Shown in pieces: positions 12,601 through 26,400 of a stretch of DNA of 64,000 nucleotides (position 1 is the first letter of the stretch; each line of letters begins with the position of its first letter). Position numbers and translations under genes: made by a program. A model generated the notes under the pieces. The model was not told where the DNA came from. It saw only the letters and a program-made list of their open reading frames with translations, and ran no database searches. The stretch spans positions 9,424,001 to 9,488,000 of the forward strand of contig NC_059478.1 of the NCBI RefSeq assembly GCF_018139145.2, given 5' to 3'. The DNA comes from Gymnogyps californianus. Its lineage: Eukaryota; Chordata; Aves; Accipitriformes; Cathartidae.

Positions 12601-15600
12601 ATTTTTTTTTCCTTCATGTAATCAAGCAGGTAAGGCAGTGAGACAGATACAGAAAACTCAGTACATCCCTCGCTCTCCTTTTACTTTTTACCAGAGAGCT
12701 GGAAATGAGTTTACACGAGGGGGGAAAAAAAGTCAAAGGGAAAACTGATACATCATCTTGTGCTGGTAACTTTTGACAGTATAAATATTCTCTGAACTGA
12801 GAAAACAATGGTTTGGAGAAAGACAGGAGTTACTGTAAAGATACCACTTCTTCCCACACTGCAGCTTCAAGTTAAAAGATGCGACATATGAACATAAATG
12901 CTTTCGTCATGCCCAGGGCTATTGTAACAACCTACATTCTCTTTTCCCTCCATCACTAGAGCATTTCCAGGATTAAAGTCACAGTCTGTTTGGCTAGTTA
13001 CGCCTTTCTGATAAAATAAATATCACTCACAGACATATACAGTTCCTAAAAACACATACTCGATGATGCTTCATCACTTTAGACAGCAAATCCCTGCTCT
13101 CATATGATGTGAGTGGGGATATGGAGCTGGAGGTCAGGGTGACATTTAAAAGATGGAACAGGGGAAAAATAAATGAAAACATCTGAAGAAGCTTCACTTT
13201 TAAATCCCTTCTTTTTCCCCTTAAAACCAAACTGCACTTTCAACAGTAATCTAGGAATCTGTAGTCATGTTTAGATCACCTCTTAGTGCTACTACATTTA
13301 GACTTCAAAATAAATATCAAGCGCAAAACTTCCAGAAATGCTCTGTAGATTTTTAAGTGATTGAGAAATGACCAAAGCATTACTGGAAAAATAAAAAGTG
13401 GAATGAGAAAGATGTGGTACAAGAAAAAGCTCATAATATTCTCTTCTACTCTTGGAAAACAATTTTTCTATTGAGAAACAAAATTCGTGAGCCATGATGC
13501 CATTTTATTTTTTGAAGCACACCACATAGTAACCATGATGAGTCAAGTCAAATGTGTCCAGACTGTTCAGAAGGTTACTTTAAACACTATCAGCAGAATT
13601 ATGCACGTGTTTTATTTCCTCAAGACTTTCTCTTTGCTTTTCCACCAACTGTAAAAGCACAATAGCTTAATAATGTCTTAATAGACTTGATAGGGAACAT
13701 TGAACCACAAACTGTTTGGTCTTATGTAGTTCAATATTGTCCATTAAGGACAAGGAAATCTGACTTGTTACTATAAAAACCATTTTTCAGCATTTGCTGT
13801 GAAGAAATGGTAATTCATACACACACTTGTGTGCACATTCGCACAAAGTGTTTCAAATAAGAGGTGCTACTGGATGTTCAAGTCAAAAATTATTTTTATG
13901 AGAAATATCTCAGTTATTTCATGTTTTCTTGTTTAAATTGGGATACAGCAATTATCTTGGTACCAGACTGCTATCAATAACATTAGCAGAAATTAATAAA
14001 AGTATTCTTAAAAGCACACTTCATTTTTCATTCACTGAACTGTAAATATCAGATACTGATAAAGTTGCAAATGATTGCTTAGTTATTGTCAGACGTAACC
14101 CTAGCAATTAGCAATGTGTATAGTTAAATAAAGAAGTCAAATATTAACATAATCTCTAAAGCATAAACAAACTGTACAAAATATGGAAAATACTTGCTTA
14201 TCATGGCAAAACATTTAACTAGACTTGGAAAGTGCCATCAATATAACAAACTCTATTAGATCTTAGATTATCCAGATCAGACAAAAAGGCTCCATGGCTA
14301 AACTGTTTTTTGCAACATTTGCAGCTATTACACATAACAGAGAAACCTACCTCAATTCCATTTAACCTTGTAATTGTAACTGTGGGAACAACTCTGCATT
14401 ATCACCACTTCCACTAAATAGGAGATTTCTTGAACACAAAAGATTGAGAATGCTAGCAGAACTTACTATGAGCTATGTTGCTATTTTTGACCTTAAGGGA
14501 TAAAAATACATTAAATGAAAAAAAAAAACTCCACTGCATACAGATGACTGATTTAAACATCCCTATCAGGTGTTCACCAAAAAAGATAACTATAACATAT
14601 AAACATAACTATTTCCTCCATAGCCGTTTCCCTAAAGATGCATTTCTATTTATATTTTATTTCATGAGAATTCTCAGGGCCTTAGAGAAAATCTGTATGT
14701 TATAATCCCACATAGTTCCCATCTCAGAAATGCATAAAGAGAAAGAAGTTTCACTAGCAAGGCACAAAGTGATCAGGCCCATACATCCTTAACGATCTAA
14801 TTTTGACTGACTTTTGTTTTTTTAACATAAATAACTTTTTTGCTCCTCTTCTACAAAAACTAGTATCTGTAACATACTTCCACTATTAGTAAAACTTCTG
14901 TTGCTACAATTATTCAAACTTTTCTGAGCACTCTGTAAGGATTTATGTTGGATACAGCCTGTCAGAGTAGCAAATCATGTTAAAATGCTTTTGCAGGAAC
15001 ACCAGCATTCTTTCACAAAGGTATTTAGTGAACACAGGCTATAAATTTGACAATTCTTCACTGAACTTGCCTATTACGCTTTTGAGGTTGAAAACAAATA
15101 AAGAAGTTGATCAAGGTTCCAACAACTATTCTTTGTTGGGCACATTTATTTTACTCTAGGAGTAACTGCATTGTCAGTTTGATGAGGCTTATCCATCCTC
15201 CTTACACCCACTAATTTTGAAGGGACTACTCCATATACAAGATTCAAAAACAGTCTGACAGTACATGCTTCAGCATCAACTCCAGTTCTTCCAGAGATCT
15301 CCTTGCCTTCAAGCTATTCAGGCTGATTAAGTAAGTACTGTTTTCATTGAGTAATGGAATGAAGAGTTCCAGCTTTCTCACAACAGGATTGAAGAAGTAC
15401 TTCCAACTCTGAAGACAACTAAAACATTCTGTGTTTGATGTTCATCGGAAGCCAGGATGTTCCATATAGCTGCCTTACAAATCCAATAAGGTTGGATACT
15501 ACTGCTGCCATACTAAAACATGCTTTAACTTAGGAAGAGATTGATCAGCCACTTACGTACCAATAGAAATATACAACGTGACTGAGTTTAAGATGAAACG

Positions 15601-18600
15601 TGAAAGGTTTAGTACCTACCTGGTTAGGCAGGTACCACACAAGGCTTTGGAAATGCCTAGAATGTAGAATTGTTTCCCATCAAACCCAGTAGTAAGCCAA
15701 CTTTTAAGGAAGCTGCAGGATAAACTGAAAAGATTTCAGACATCACAGGAGTAGTTTGAGGGATGTGCAAGAATTATTTCATTTCTTTACATTCATCAGG
15801 TCTAATCACAGAAACCACATAAGAGTTAACATGAAACTTTGATTTACTGATACGATGTTGGGATAAAGGACATAAAAAGCTCAGCCCACGCTGTAAGATC
15901 ACTCCTGAAGTCTGACAAACACGACATGCACGCTAACACATGCCCTGTCTTGGACAGGTAAATACTGTTATTCATCACACCAATAAGTCCTGTAACACTG
16001 GCTAAAAAGACAGGATTTTTGTTTTCTGGCAAGCGAGTATAACCTGAAAGCAATAGGTGATTTGGTATTTTGGTTTTTGTGCCAATTGTATTACTCGGTC
16101 AGGGAACAAGAGAGAATATCTCAGTTCACAACCAGTGTTGCAGAGAACTGCTTCTTAGGGATAAAAAAATTACTTCGCTTAGTCCCATACGGTTGAAATA
16201 AATGCACACTATCTAGTCACCCTTTCCTTATTATTTTCGTCCTTTTAGTCTCCATTTATGTAGCGTTCACAACCTCACTGCCCAAAGGTCAGATCTTTGG
16301 AATATACACCACTATTGCAACTAAAATAAATTAAAAACTTATTTTATCTGTTGCTCATTCACTCTTAAGAGTGTACCAACACTGCAGATTTAACTAAGTC
16401 ACTAGGACCAAAAGTCTCGCAAAGATAAGGACTTGTAGCACTTTAATCCTGGAAACTCAAGGATAAATCCATTGTTAACTAATCAATGACCTTCAATATT
16501 ACCCCACAAGGTAGTAAGGTAACACACACAGCGTAAGTTGTGGGAGGGAAAGAAGGGTAGCTTCCTACAGGAAGAGTTTTGAGGAAGCATAGAGAGGATT
16601 TATGAACATTATCTTAAAATGTATCTTAAGAATTTGTCAGTGAAACTGACAAATTTCAAATATCATTAAAGATTTGTTGAAATTTTCAAATTTAAAGTCA
16701 ATTTCAGGAAACACTCCAGAAAAGACATTCCAAAGGAGAATTTTGTACAAATGAGTGAATACAACATTTTCTTTTTTTTTTTTTTTTTTTTAAACAGTTC
16801 TCTCTTTGTATTTCTTTGTGTTGGGAAAAAAAAAGAAGTAATTTTCCTCTTTCTTTTCATGGATAAATAAAAATTTCTCTATCATAACAGTCGACTTAAG
16901 TCATATTTCCCTTTCATCTCTAAGAGATGAAAGTCATTAAGCATTCACTTTCTGGAGTGACCCTGTTTTTATTGATTACATTCAGAAAAATTGTACAAAG
17001 GTACCCGTAGACTTCATATCCTCCATTTTTTACCTCTACAGCATCATGAGAATAAATAAATCTGCTAGTCGATCTGACATTTAAGAAGCTGATATGCATA
17101 TGTACAGATAGCATGACCACTTTCCCTGCAATACCCATTTATTAAAAGCAATGTCATGAACTTTAAAGAAAACCCAGATAAATTAGCTCATTTGCACTGC
17201 TAAATGAAACAGCCAGTAAAGAATTATTTCTGTAGAAGTCTTAGATGTTGCAATTCAAATAGAAGAACTGCCAGTAACAGGTTATTTTCATGAACAGATG
17301 TAAACAAGTATAAACACCTAGTCTAAAGATACGAAAACACTGGCCTTGTATATGCCTGCCAATTTTTATTTTTCAAAATGTCACCGTCTCCTTTCACAGA
17401 GCAAAAGACTGTGTCACCAGTACCACAACCATCTGGATCCAAACCTTCCTCTAATACTTTGCTCTGCTCAGGGGTAACAAACTCTTAGGGTGCAAGTTCA
17501 TTCTATCTGACTTTTCTGTGACCAAAATAAAATTTATTTGGAGTAATACATTGCGGGGGGGGACACGGGACCGGATTCTGAAGCAAACACTTAGTGAGTC
17601 TAGTGGTATGTCTGTCTTCTTTCTTCTCACCCTCTTAGCCAAAAACCAGACTACTGCATTTTTGTGTCTTTGGGCAGCTATTCACTCATAAATCAAAACA
17701 CTGTTGAACATGCAAACTTGTATTTTATATTTGTATCTGTATAACAAATTTTTATTTTAAAATAATTCACGTACAAAACATGAAATGTTACCCTGTGAAG
17801 GAAGAAATTGGCCTACAGCAGGATCATTAAAGTTTTACGTACTATGTTAAGACTGGCAGCCAGAGAACAACACTGTGAGATCACACTGAACTTTTATGTT
17901 AGGATTTTATGTTAACAAACTTTTAACAAATGGGAGACACACTGACCTCTTTTGGGCAACAGGAAACAGCAGCTGTATGGCAGAATTCTTCACAGAAACT
18001 GAACTTATTGTTTATTCTCATTATACCCAAATTTCAGTTCTGACAGCTACGCCACACCATATGTTTATATCAGCAGAAAGCAGTAGCCCTTGAAATAAAT
18101 CAGAACACAAAGTTTTCACCATTCTATATACAGCAAAATACAGTATCTTAAAACTGTAAGATGGATTAAGGCCCAAATCTCAATTTTGATTTTTTCGGCA
18201 CCTTTAATTTGGTAATTCATCAACTTCATATACAGCTTTACATTCATGTGACACTGTCCTAGAAGCAGGCAACATACAAATAATTGCCTTTAAAACCAAG
18301 ACACACATTATGAAAAATAGTTTTACAAACTTGGTGAAAATGGTCAAAAATTAGCATATGGGTTTTGATTAGGAAAAAAAGATTCTATAATATAACAAAG
18401 TACACTACTTTTGAGTTGTTCTGCATTAAATACCCTTTTAAAAAAAACATTTTTCACTCACACAGACTAACACATTTTGTTAAAATTTGATCTTTACATC
18501 CATCCTTTTTTTATTCCACAAATGCAGAAAGTTTGCTTGCAATATGTTATTCTAATTTCTAAAACAAATTACTATTAAAATTTGTTGACAAATGCAAAAA

Positions 18601-20344
18601 TAATTTGCTGCTTTAGCAAAATTCCTTTTCCTTTTGTACATGCCCAAGCATGTAAATAAAAGGAGAGTGGAATGACTTCAGTTGAATTTAAGTTGACATC
18701 TATTATGGAATAGCAAAATTTTATTGTAGAGAGTATCAAAATTCTCCAAGAATGTCAGGGTGCAGCAGAAATCATCAGCCTACCACTTAAAAAGACAGAC
18801 AAATCTTTTCAACAGGTTGAAATGGAGTTTAGAGTATAATTTTAAGATCAGAAATGCCTCTTACAGAGGAATAGCCTTTCCCTTCCCCTAAACAATACTG
18901 CTGCAATGAATTACTGAAGTAGGGAACTCTCACACACAGTTTATGTTCTCAGCAACCTGATCAATTTTGTACAAAACACAGACATGGATCTCATGTTCTT
19001 TTCTGAAACAGATCTTACCCTTCCAGCCACAGCAATGACTCGAGTGGATCCTTTCAGCAGTAGGAGAGCACAGCATATGTTTTACTTCTTCGGCCAAAAT
19101 TTTATCCTGTCAATATATATGCAATATATATGAAGCACCAACAGATAACAGAATTTGTTTCATATTGGGGTTTCAAAAAATTCTCTAAATATAGTATATT
19201 CTCCTCATACAAGCCTACGAGACCAAAGGACCTCACAGTTCACTGAAGTATGCCTACAGGCAAAGTAAGCGAAACAAACATCTTTTACTGGTTTTAAATG
19301 TCTTCCAAACAATCCAAGTCCTTTTGCTTGTTTTTCTTTCTATTTCTTGTCTGAGTGTTTTAGGAAGAAACTGGAAGTTTTCCAAACGAATTTATATACA
19401 CTAACAGTGTTTCAGTAATTCAAATACTATGTATTGTTACAATGGCCTGTTACTATCCTTACCAAAACGATTTGCCTATTCATAGTTCACATACGAGCAG
19501 CACTAAGAAGTTAGGATACCATGTGAGCTTCATTCCCCACACATTCCCTCTGGTCCATGGAAGACAGTTCAAGCATCTTCCATTACAATGTTGTTATCAA
19601 CAAGAATCTTCCATACATGTTTTTTCTTATATTAAGTTACCTCCCAAGGTCAATTAAAAAGCATTGTTTTAAAGACTTAAATTTAACATACTCTAGAACA
19701 GTACTACCTTATATCTAAGAATATTAACTTCCCAAAACAATAGTGTGCCTTCTTTCTAACCCAAATTTAGAACGCATATACTCAAAGTCACAAGGCTGAT
19801 GACCTCCAATACATATCCTAATCATCTTATCCAATAATAAAATACCACAGAAGAAAGTTTGCCAAAATAAAAATGGGAATATTTATTATCTTTTCTACTA
19901 AAGCAATGCAGATCTTTTGAGATTATACATCGGTCTTTGCAAATGTTGCTACAGCTAAATTCATACTTTTCAATTTTGTAAAAAAATTAGACACATACTC
20001 CATAAAAACAAAGACACAGGGTATGTCACTGAACAATTGGATAGTATTATAATTGTTAGTAGGGATGAGCAAAGAAAGCTCATGCTTATACTTAAACTCT
20101 GGCATTTGTATCATTATCCTATATTCAAGTGGGACAAAATGGGTACATTTTCCTTGCACATTTTTAGGTCCACTTCCCAAGCTTCCAGAAATCAGATAGA
20201 CTGTTAAATACTGAATTTGACCAAGAGAACCTAAACATTACTTAGCAGTACTACATGCACAAGACGCAGGGGAAGGAAGAAAATCAGACCCGTGCATACA
20301 GTACAAGACAAACTGTTACAATTGTCAAACGTGCACTGGACAAA
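9641..20344. other. Gene-free AT-rich spacer immediately 3' of UCHL5
   Basis: No coding exon, RNA gene or recognisable mobile element was found. The segment contains a poly-T run near 16,772-16,791, an 11-bp perfect inverted repeat at 16,631-16,655, and scattered AATAAA-like words on both strands, as expected for AT-rich DNA. Some of it could belong to longer UCHL5 transcripts that use distal poly(A) sites, which cannot be judged from sequence alone. Confidence 0.55.
16631..16655. repeat. Perfect 11-bp inverted repeat with 3-base loop
   Basis: AATTTGTCAGT is followed by GAA and then ACTGACAAATT. The stem is AT-rich and short and lies in gene-free spacer. It could fold as a hairpin in RNA, but it lacks the long imperfect stem of a microRNA precursor. 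Chance is a reasonable explanation. Confidence 0.8.
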
Positions 20345-20364
20345 ATTTAAAGTTTATGAAAAGT

Positions 20365-20370
20365 TTTATT
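20365..20370 (-). terminator. UCHL5: UCHL5 poly(A) signal
   Basis: Canonical AATAAA on the minus strand, about 59 bases beyond the UCHL5 stop codon (20,429-20,431). This would give a 3' UTR of only about 75-85 bases. More distal signals are possible, but this is the first canonical one after the stop. Confidence 0.75.
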
Positions 20371-20428
20371 TGTTGTCACGAAAATAGTTTCAGAAGCACA
20401 TAATTGTATGTATTTTGCAAAGTCATCT

Positions 20429-20473
20429 TCACTTGGCCTCCTGAACTTTCTTGGCATTCTGTTTTTCTTTTGC
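20429..20473 (-). CDS. UCHL5: UCHL5 coding exon 11 (last)
   Basis: Encodes residues 317-330, [14 protein letters not shown], then TGA. The acceptor is TTTTCTAG. This lysine-rich tail is the end of the DEUBAD region. Confidence 0.95.
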   Translation of the reverse strand, partial: AKEKQNAKKVQEAK

Positions 20474-23400
20474 CTAGAAAACAAGGAGATGATGGTAAGC
20501 TCTGATAAGACAAAGATCTTTTTGGAACTTTGAATGACTACTCATTACATTTCTGAACATTCAACAAAATATGCTGTAGAAAGAGACATTTTAAATGTAA
20601 ATTTAGGCCCTTCAGAAGTATCCTACTACTATTTTACTAGGTTCATACATAAAGCCTTTTAAGAATACATATAGGTTTAAATATGTAATGCGAAAGAAAA
20701 TATAAGATTAAGTAACTTCCATAAGGGAAAAGAAGAGGTGAAAAAAACCACTATTTTTAAAACGTAATTTAACCTTCATTTTTCATACCTCCATATTCCT
20801 TTCATTTAACGTAGAAATAACTCTTCCTAATGAAAACATTTTATGTCACAAGAAAACACTGTATTCAGATATACTGATTATCACAAATTAAACTCTGAAG
20901 CAACCAAAATATTAGCTTTTTAGATCTTTCAAAAGAGCAGAGTGGAAAAAACCCACAAGAGTTCCTATCAAGATATTTACAAACAGATTCTCATATAACT
21001 TGTATCAATTGATAGATAGCTCAAATTGACAGGGAACTAGCATTTTCTTCCTTATGAATTTAGTGAAAAAAGATTAGACAAGAAAAGGGGACAATTCAGA
21101 TGCAATACTAGCCATCTTTCTGTCAATGTTCATTTCTGTCATCTGTTCATTCTGAATCAGACTGCTGCTTGTTACCACTTATTATTGAACAGAACTGGAT
21201 CTAATTCAGTGATTTAGAATTAAGATCTGTTATCACCAGCCACTTGGGTCCACTGGAAATTTACTTGTAAGAGAAGCTTGATGGTGTTATAAATAACTCC
21301 TATTAACATGAAACTGGATTAAAACTCCACAAGTTACCCAACAAAGGAAAAGATGAAAAACTGAATCCAAAAGTTACTGTCTTAAACTACTGGCCTGCAA
21401 ACATATTTTCCTAAGTAAATTCAGCTAAAGAATGTACTCATTAAATAATATTTAGCTCTTTTTTTATTATAATAGAGATCCTTCTTCAGTGTGAGTTCAA
21501 AATTAGGGATACTGTCTATGGCACATGAGTAGATATGCAAGCCAGCACTGATCTTATTACAATTCAAGTACTTAACTAGCCATACAGTTTAATAACCTTG
21601 CCAAAGTGACAGACATGCTTTAATAAAACTAACCTTAATACAAACCTTAATACTAAATCAATGTTAACAGCTACACACCTTAAAAAGGTGAAAACAATGA
21701 GCCAGTAAATCAGTATAATAGAGAAAATGAAGAAAACAACTTTCAAGCTACCCAGAAGTACCAGAACCTCTGTGCAAAGGTTGCCATCTAGTGTTCATAG
21801 CTAGATAAATCAACAAAACTGAGCATTAAAGAGTCCAGGTTGGCAAAAGGGATCAGTCTTGTACATACACGTCTGTGTATGTATACATTTAAATAATCTT
21901 CAGTTCAAAAAGGGATATCGAGGTACTATGAAGAACTCTACCACATACTAACTGGAGCTACACATCAAAATTTTAATAGGACTTTTAATTTTCCATGTAG
22001 AAAAGCCCAAATCGTGTCTCTTGTACCATAGCATCTTACGCCCTGTAATGTGATGGTTTAGCTGATATTGAATTGCCTCTTCCTATATCACCATTAAAAA
22101 AATTTGTTTAGGTTATCAAAGGGGAGATACAGTTTGCCTTTGCGTAACAGTGCAAAGTTGGTTGGTCCCACAATCTCCAATCTCCATTGGAATTGTGCCT
22201 CTTGAGAGCTGCAAGGGACTAGGTAAACTAGCAATATATCTGAGTGTAGCAGTTTAATAAACCCATGCCATTTATGCCAAGATATTTGACTGCAATTTTA
22301 AGTAGAAGGTATGAAGAATTATAGTAATATACTGTTTCTTAAAAGTCAGCTAGGAAATACTCACTTTTTCTACTAATGGTATCAACTGTTGGTGCTCTGC
22401 TAGAGTCTTTAATAATTCCATAATGAAAGGCAGGTAGTTATGTTTTCTTCTAATATTTTCGATCTAAAAATAAATTAAAAGCATTAACAGAATTATTATA
22501 TGGCTAAACATGGATTTTTCCCATTCTCGTTGTTATGTGTCTGTCCCGTCCCCCCCCAAGAGCTGGAGTTCTTTTTTGAAATTCAGCCAGCTAAAAATCA
22601 AAGTCGAAGCAATAAAATTCTGAGCACACCGTGAGAAAGTACATGCCAGATGAATTTACTGCTTAAGGCACAAATTCTCTTTATATTTTTTTGTCATACT
22701 AGCTGAAAAACCCTCAATGATTAAGTAGGTTATATGGTTTAGCCACTGCTATAACACTGACAAGTACTGTTATCTAAACTATTCACTTTTTTTCCCCTCA
22801 ACTTAAATTGCAGTTCAACCTATGTATTTTTACAGTCCCTTGCGAAGTTGTGGCCTCAGCCTAGGCTGAAGACTTAAACATTTCTGTAATGCAAAAGCAT
22901 AACTATTTTTGTTATACTAAACACTTCACAGCTTCTGCAATGGCTCAATCCTCCAGAAAGGCAGGAGATTGATTGGTTTTTCAACTGAGAGGAATGACCT
23001 CCATAGACCCCAAGCAGATACCCTAACATGAAAAAATGTGGACTTTTAAGCAATTTCCACAATATTTCCACATACAATTAGGAACTTTAAGGTTTTCTGC
23101 CCCCCAATTTCATTTGTTTGCTTACTCTCATGCTTGGTAAAGCACATGCTTTGGGTTTGTTTTGGTGGGTTTTTTTTTTTTTGTTTTTTTTTTTTTAAAT
23201 AGTTTCTTGAATTGCATTCTGATGCTGTGGAACAGAATGTAGTGACACTGCTTTAAAGACAGATAACAATAACACTTTACAACTTAAGACGTACTGTAGA
23301 AATATACTTGAAATTATCATTAGAATTATTGAAGTCTTGGTCTGTACCTTCTAGAAACCAGTGAAAATATTTCTTTCATTTTTAGTGAAAAAACACAAAA

Positions 23401-26400
23401 TCTAGTGAAAACATTTCTTTCATTTCTTTATCCTTTGATATATACAACTTCTATTTTAAAACTTATTTTTAATCTAGCCACTTTCTATACCCCCCAAAAA
23501 ATAGGTTAAGGGATTAAAAAAAAAAAATTTTGGTTACCTAGCTCCCCCCCCCCCCCAAAACATTCCTTTAAAAATATTAGGGAATTATCAAAAAAGTTGC
23601 ACATGATGATCTCAGAGAAACTTTCACATATCTCATTTTCATTAATACCATGTCATTTCAAAGAATGATACTCTTTCAGTGCACACACATAAGGTACTTA
23701 TTTAGGAAAACGCAGAACAGGCCAATTGTGTCTCCGCTGCCTCCCACAGAGGAAAAGACAGCAGGTAAACTATAACAAAAGAACAATTCAGGTACCCTAG
23801 GAGAGCTTCTTCACTAAAAGCTATGCAAGTACCTATATGTCAGATTAGCTGATGTATGTGCAAACACAGAATGAACCTATACACAAAGTTCACAGAATGT
23901 CTGATTAGCCTTCATTATCAACTGACACATCAACATTCTTCATTGCTGACAATGAGAGCTGGAAGAGCTTATATGAACACTCTGTAGAAAAAAAAGAGTT
24001 ACAACTAACATGTCAAAGTCCTTCTAGTAAAAACAAACAAAAAAATCCTACTTAAGAGGCCACTGTTATATATAGTAGTGTAATTATCAACTATAGCAAG
24101 AAAAGGCTGATCAGCCTTCTGGGGCACACAGAGCAATTTCTTTGTAGTTCTAGAACTCACTGTGCTTAAACAGTATTTTAAAGCGAGAAAGATACAAAGA
24201 AGTGGCAAAACAAAGGGAGCTACAGAAACCCTTACAAACTGACTTGTAAGCCTTATGCTAAAAGCAAGCAAACTGGTAATTAACCTGTAAATTCAGGAAT
24301 GCAACATGAATCTACATAACATTGTCTTTCTAGTACCCTACCAACTCCTTCAGATTAATTGCAACAGCCTCCCATAGATATAAAAGCTGGCTTTTTCTTA
24401 CAACTTTTCCAACAGTTTCATCAGAAAAGCAAAAGCTACATACCTTGTATCTTTTTAATTTTTGGTTCTCTTCTTCAATTAACATCTGGTATTTTGCAAC
24501 TTCTGATTGTATGGAACTTAACATATTACTACTTTGATCTGTATCCATAGGCTCCTCCTTCCACAAAACAGAAAAAGTTAAATGGATGACACTACTGCAT
24601 TTTTTTTTTTTTAATTAAAATAAGTCTTGTCTTAAGAGTATTTCTATCACAGAAAGATTCAGTTTTGCTTACAGTTATAGGAACATTCAAGGAATTTCCA
24701 CAATTAGTTGTAAGCAGATTAGCTGAGGTACTAGGACAAGAGTAGTTCTACTATCACAGAAAATTAGTCAAGACACAGTGCCACAATGACATGGTCATAC
24801 TGTACCGAGCGTTCAAATTAGCTCACTCAGAACTAACCAGAGCTGCATCAGCGCATCCACACAGCACTGCACTGTGCTGGACAGATATGCAGTAATCCTT
24901 CTCTGCTTTTTTCAGTGATACTCCATTTGGAGCAAGGAAAGAAGGAGGTGAATAACAAAGCAAAGACACAGAATTATTATCAGAGAACAACTCCAGTAAC
25001 TTAAATACCATGGCCTACCTCTGCAAGTTGCTGCTGTAATTCTGCAATCCTCTGCTCATATATCATCTTTCTGTCAGATACAATAGCCATCAAGTTAAAT
25101 CTTATCTCACCTTCACTGTATCTAAATGAGGAACACAAAAAACCCTCAAAAAACCACCACTTTCAAAATTAATGATTAACATGACAACTCAAAAACCTCC
25201 TCCATGATTTCATTATAAGGGAATGCATTTTGTGGAAAAAATCTGAATCAATCTATTAAATTAAGTTGTGCTACAGATCCAATCTTGCCACGAAATAAAA
25301 TCAGACCTCAGATGAGCACTATCCAATATGTAACGCCTAACAACCCCCTCTCCCAAGATATTACTATTCCTGTCTGTGGTCACAAAAAATACATATTGAA
25401 ACTGTTCAAAAAAGAAAACAAAACATGATATAGTTGACAACAAAACTTGCACAAGACTGCTGCGCACAGTAGTTTTTACTTTCTTGTTACTGTTACTTGT
25501 TAGAAAACATTGGAGACTTCTTCATACAATTGGAAAAGTACATTCAGCGATCAGACTAGGGCAGGCCTTTCAGAGTTTAAATTCTCCAAATGCGATTTGG
25601 TAGTAATGTTTTGCTTATCAAAAAAAGTGTTCAAGTAAAAGACTTTGAAAATTATTTTCTAAAAATGGCATAAAATCAACTTTATTTCTAACACATTTGG
25701 GGTCAGAGCTAAGAAGTAGGAAAAAAATTCTACAGTATGTTTTTCTAGCTTAAATTTCTAAAACAAGCCACATACCTAAGGAAAACTTGTTCTCTGTAAA
25801 TACCAGCTGTATAGACACAGTTATTATCTGGTATTTTTAATTATAAGCGCACACCCCAACTTTATCCATGGTAATGGCACTCTTAGTTTTCACTCGCAAA
25901 GACCCACAGCTATCTACCAGAGTTAATAATCTTGCTCTTCCTTTTTCAGAGTACTAGTAGGATCTCTCTTCACTACACAGATACCTACTTTGATTAATCA
26001 TACAGGAACACAGCGTATTTGAGACTTATCTATCATCACATTTGGCTCATGTTGGGCAATAGGTTCTGAAATCACACAGTGATATGCACATAAAAATGAT
26101 GCATAAGCGTCATTCCTTAGAAATTCAGTTGAAAGCCTTTAATTGAAGGAAATTAAGAATAAGGAATTTTTAAACGTATATAAGTTGCTATATTTTAAAA
26201 TCATCATGACCATTTACTTTTGTATACGTTTCTCTATGACGGGCCGTACAGCGCTTATCCAGTCATCTTGATTGCATGCACCTAGAAAAAACACAAAGGA
26301 AAAAAAAACTAATCTTCTTTGCAAAATTTATTGCAAATTCAAGACTTGTATAATTCAGGCTTATGCAGCAACTTCAGAGTATGTAACAAGTTTTTCCTTG

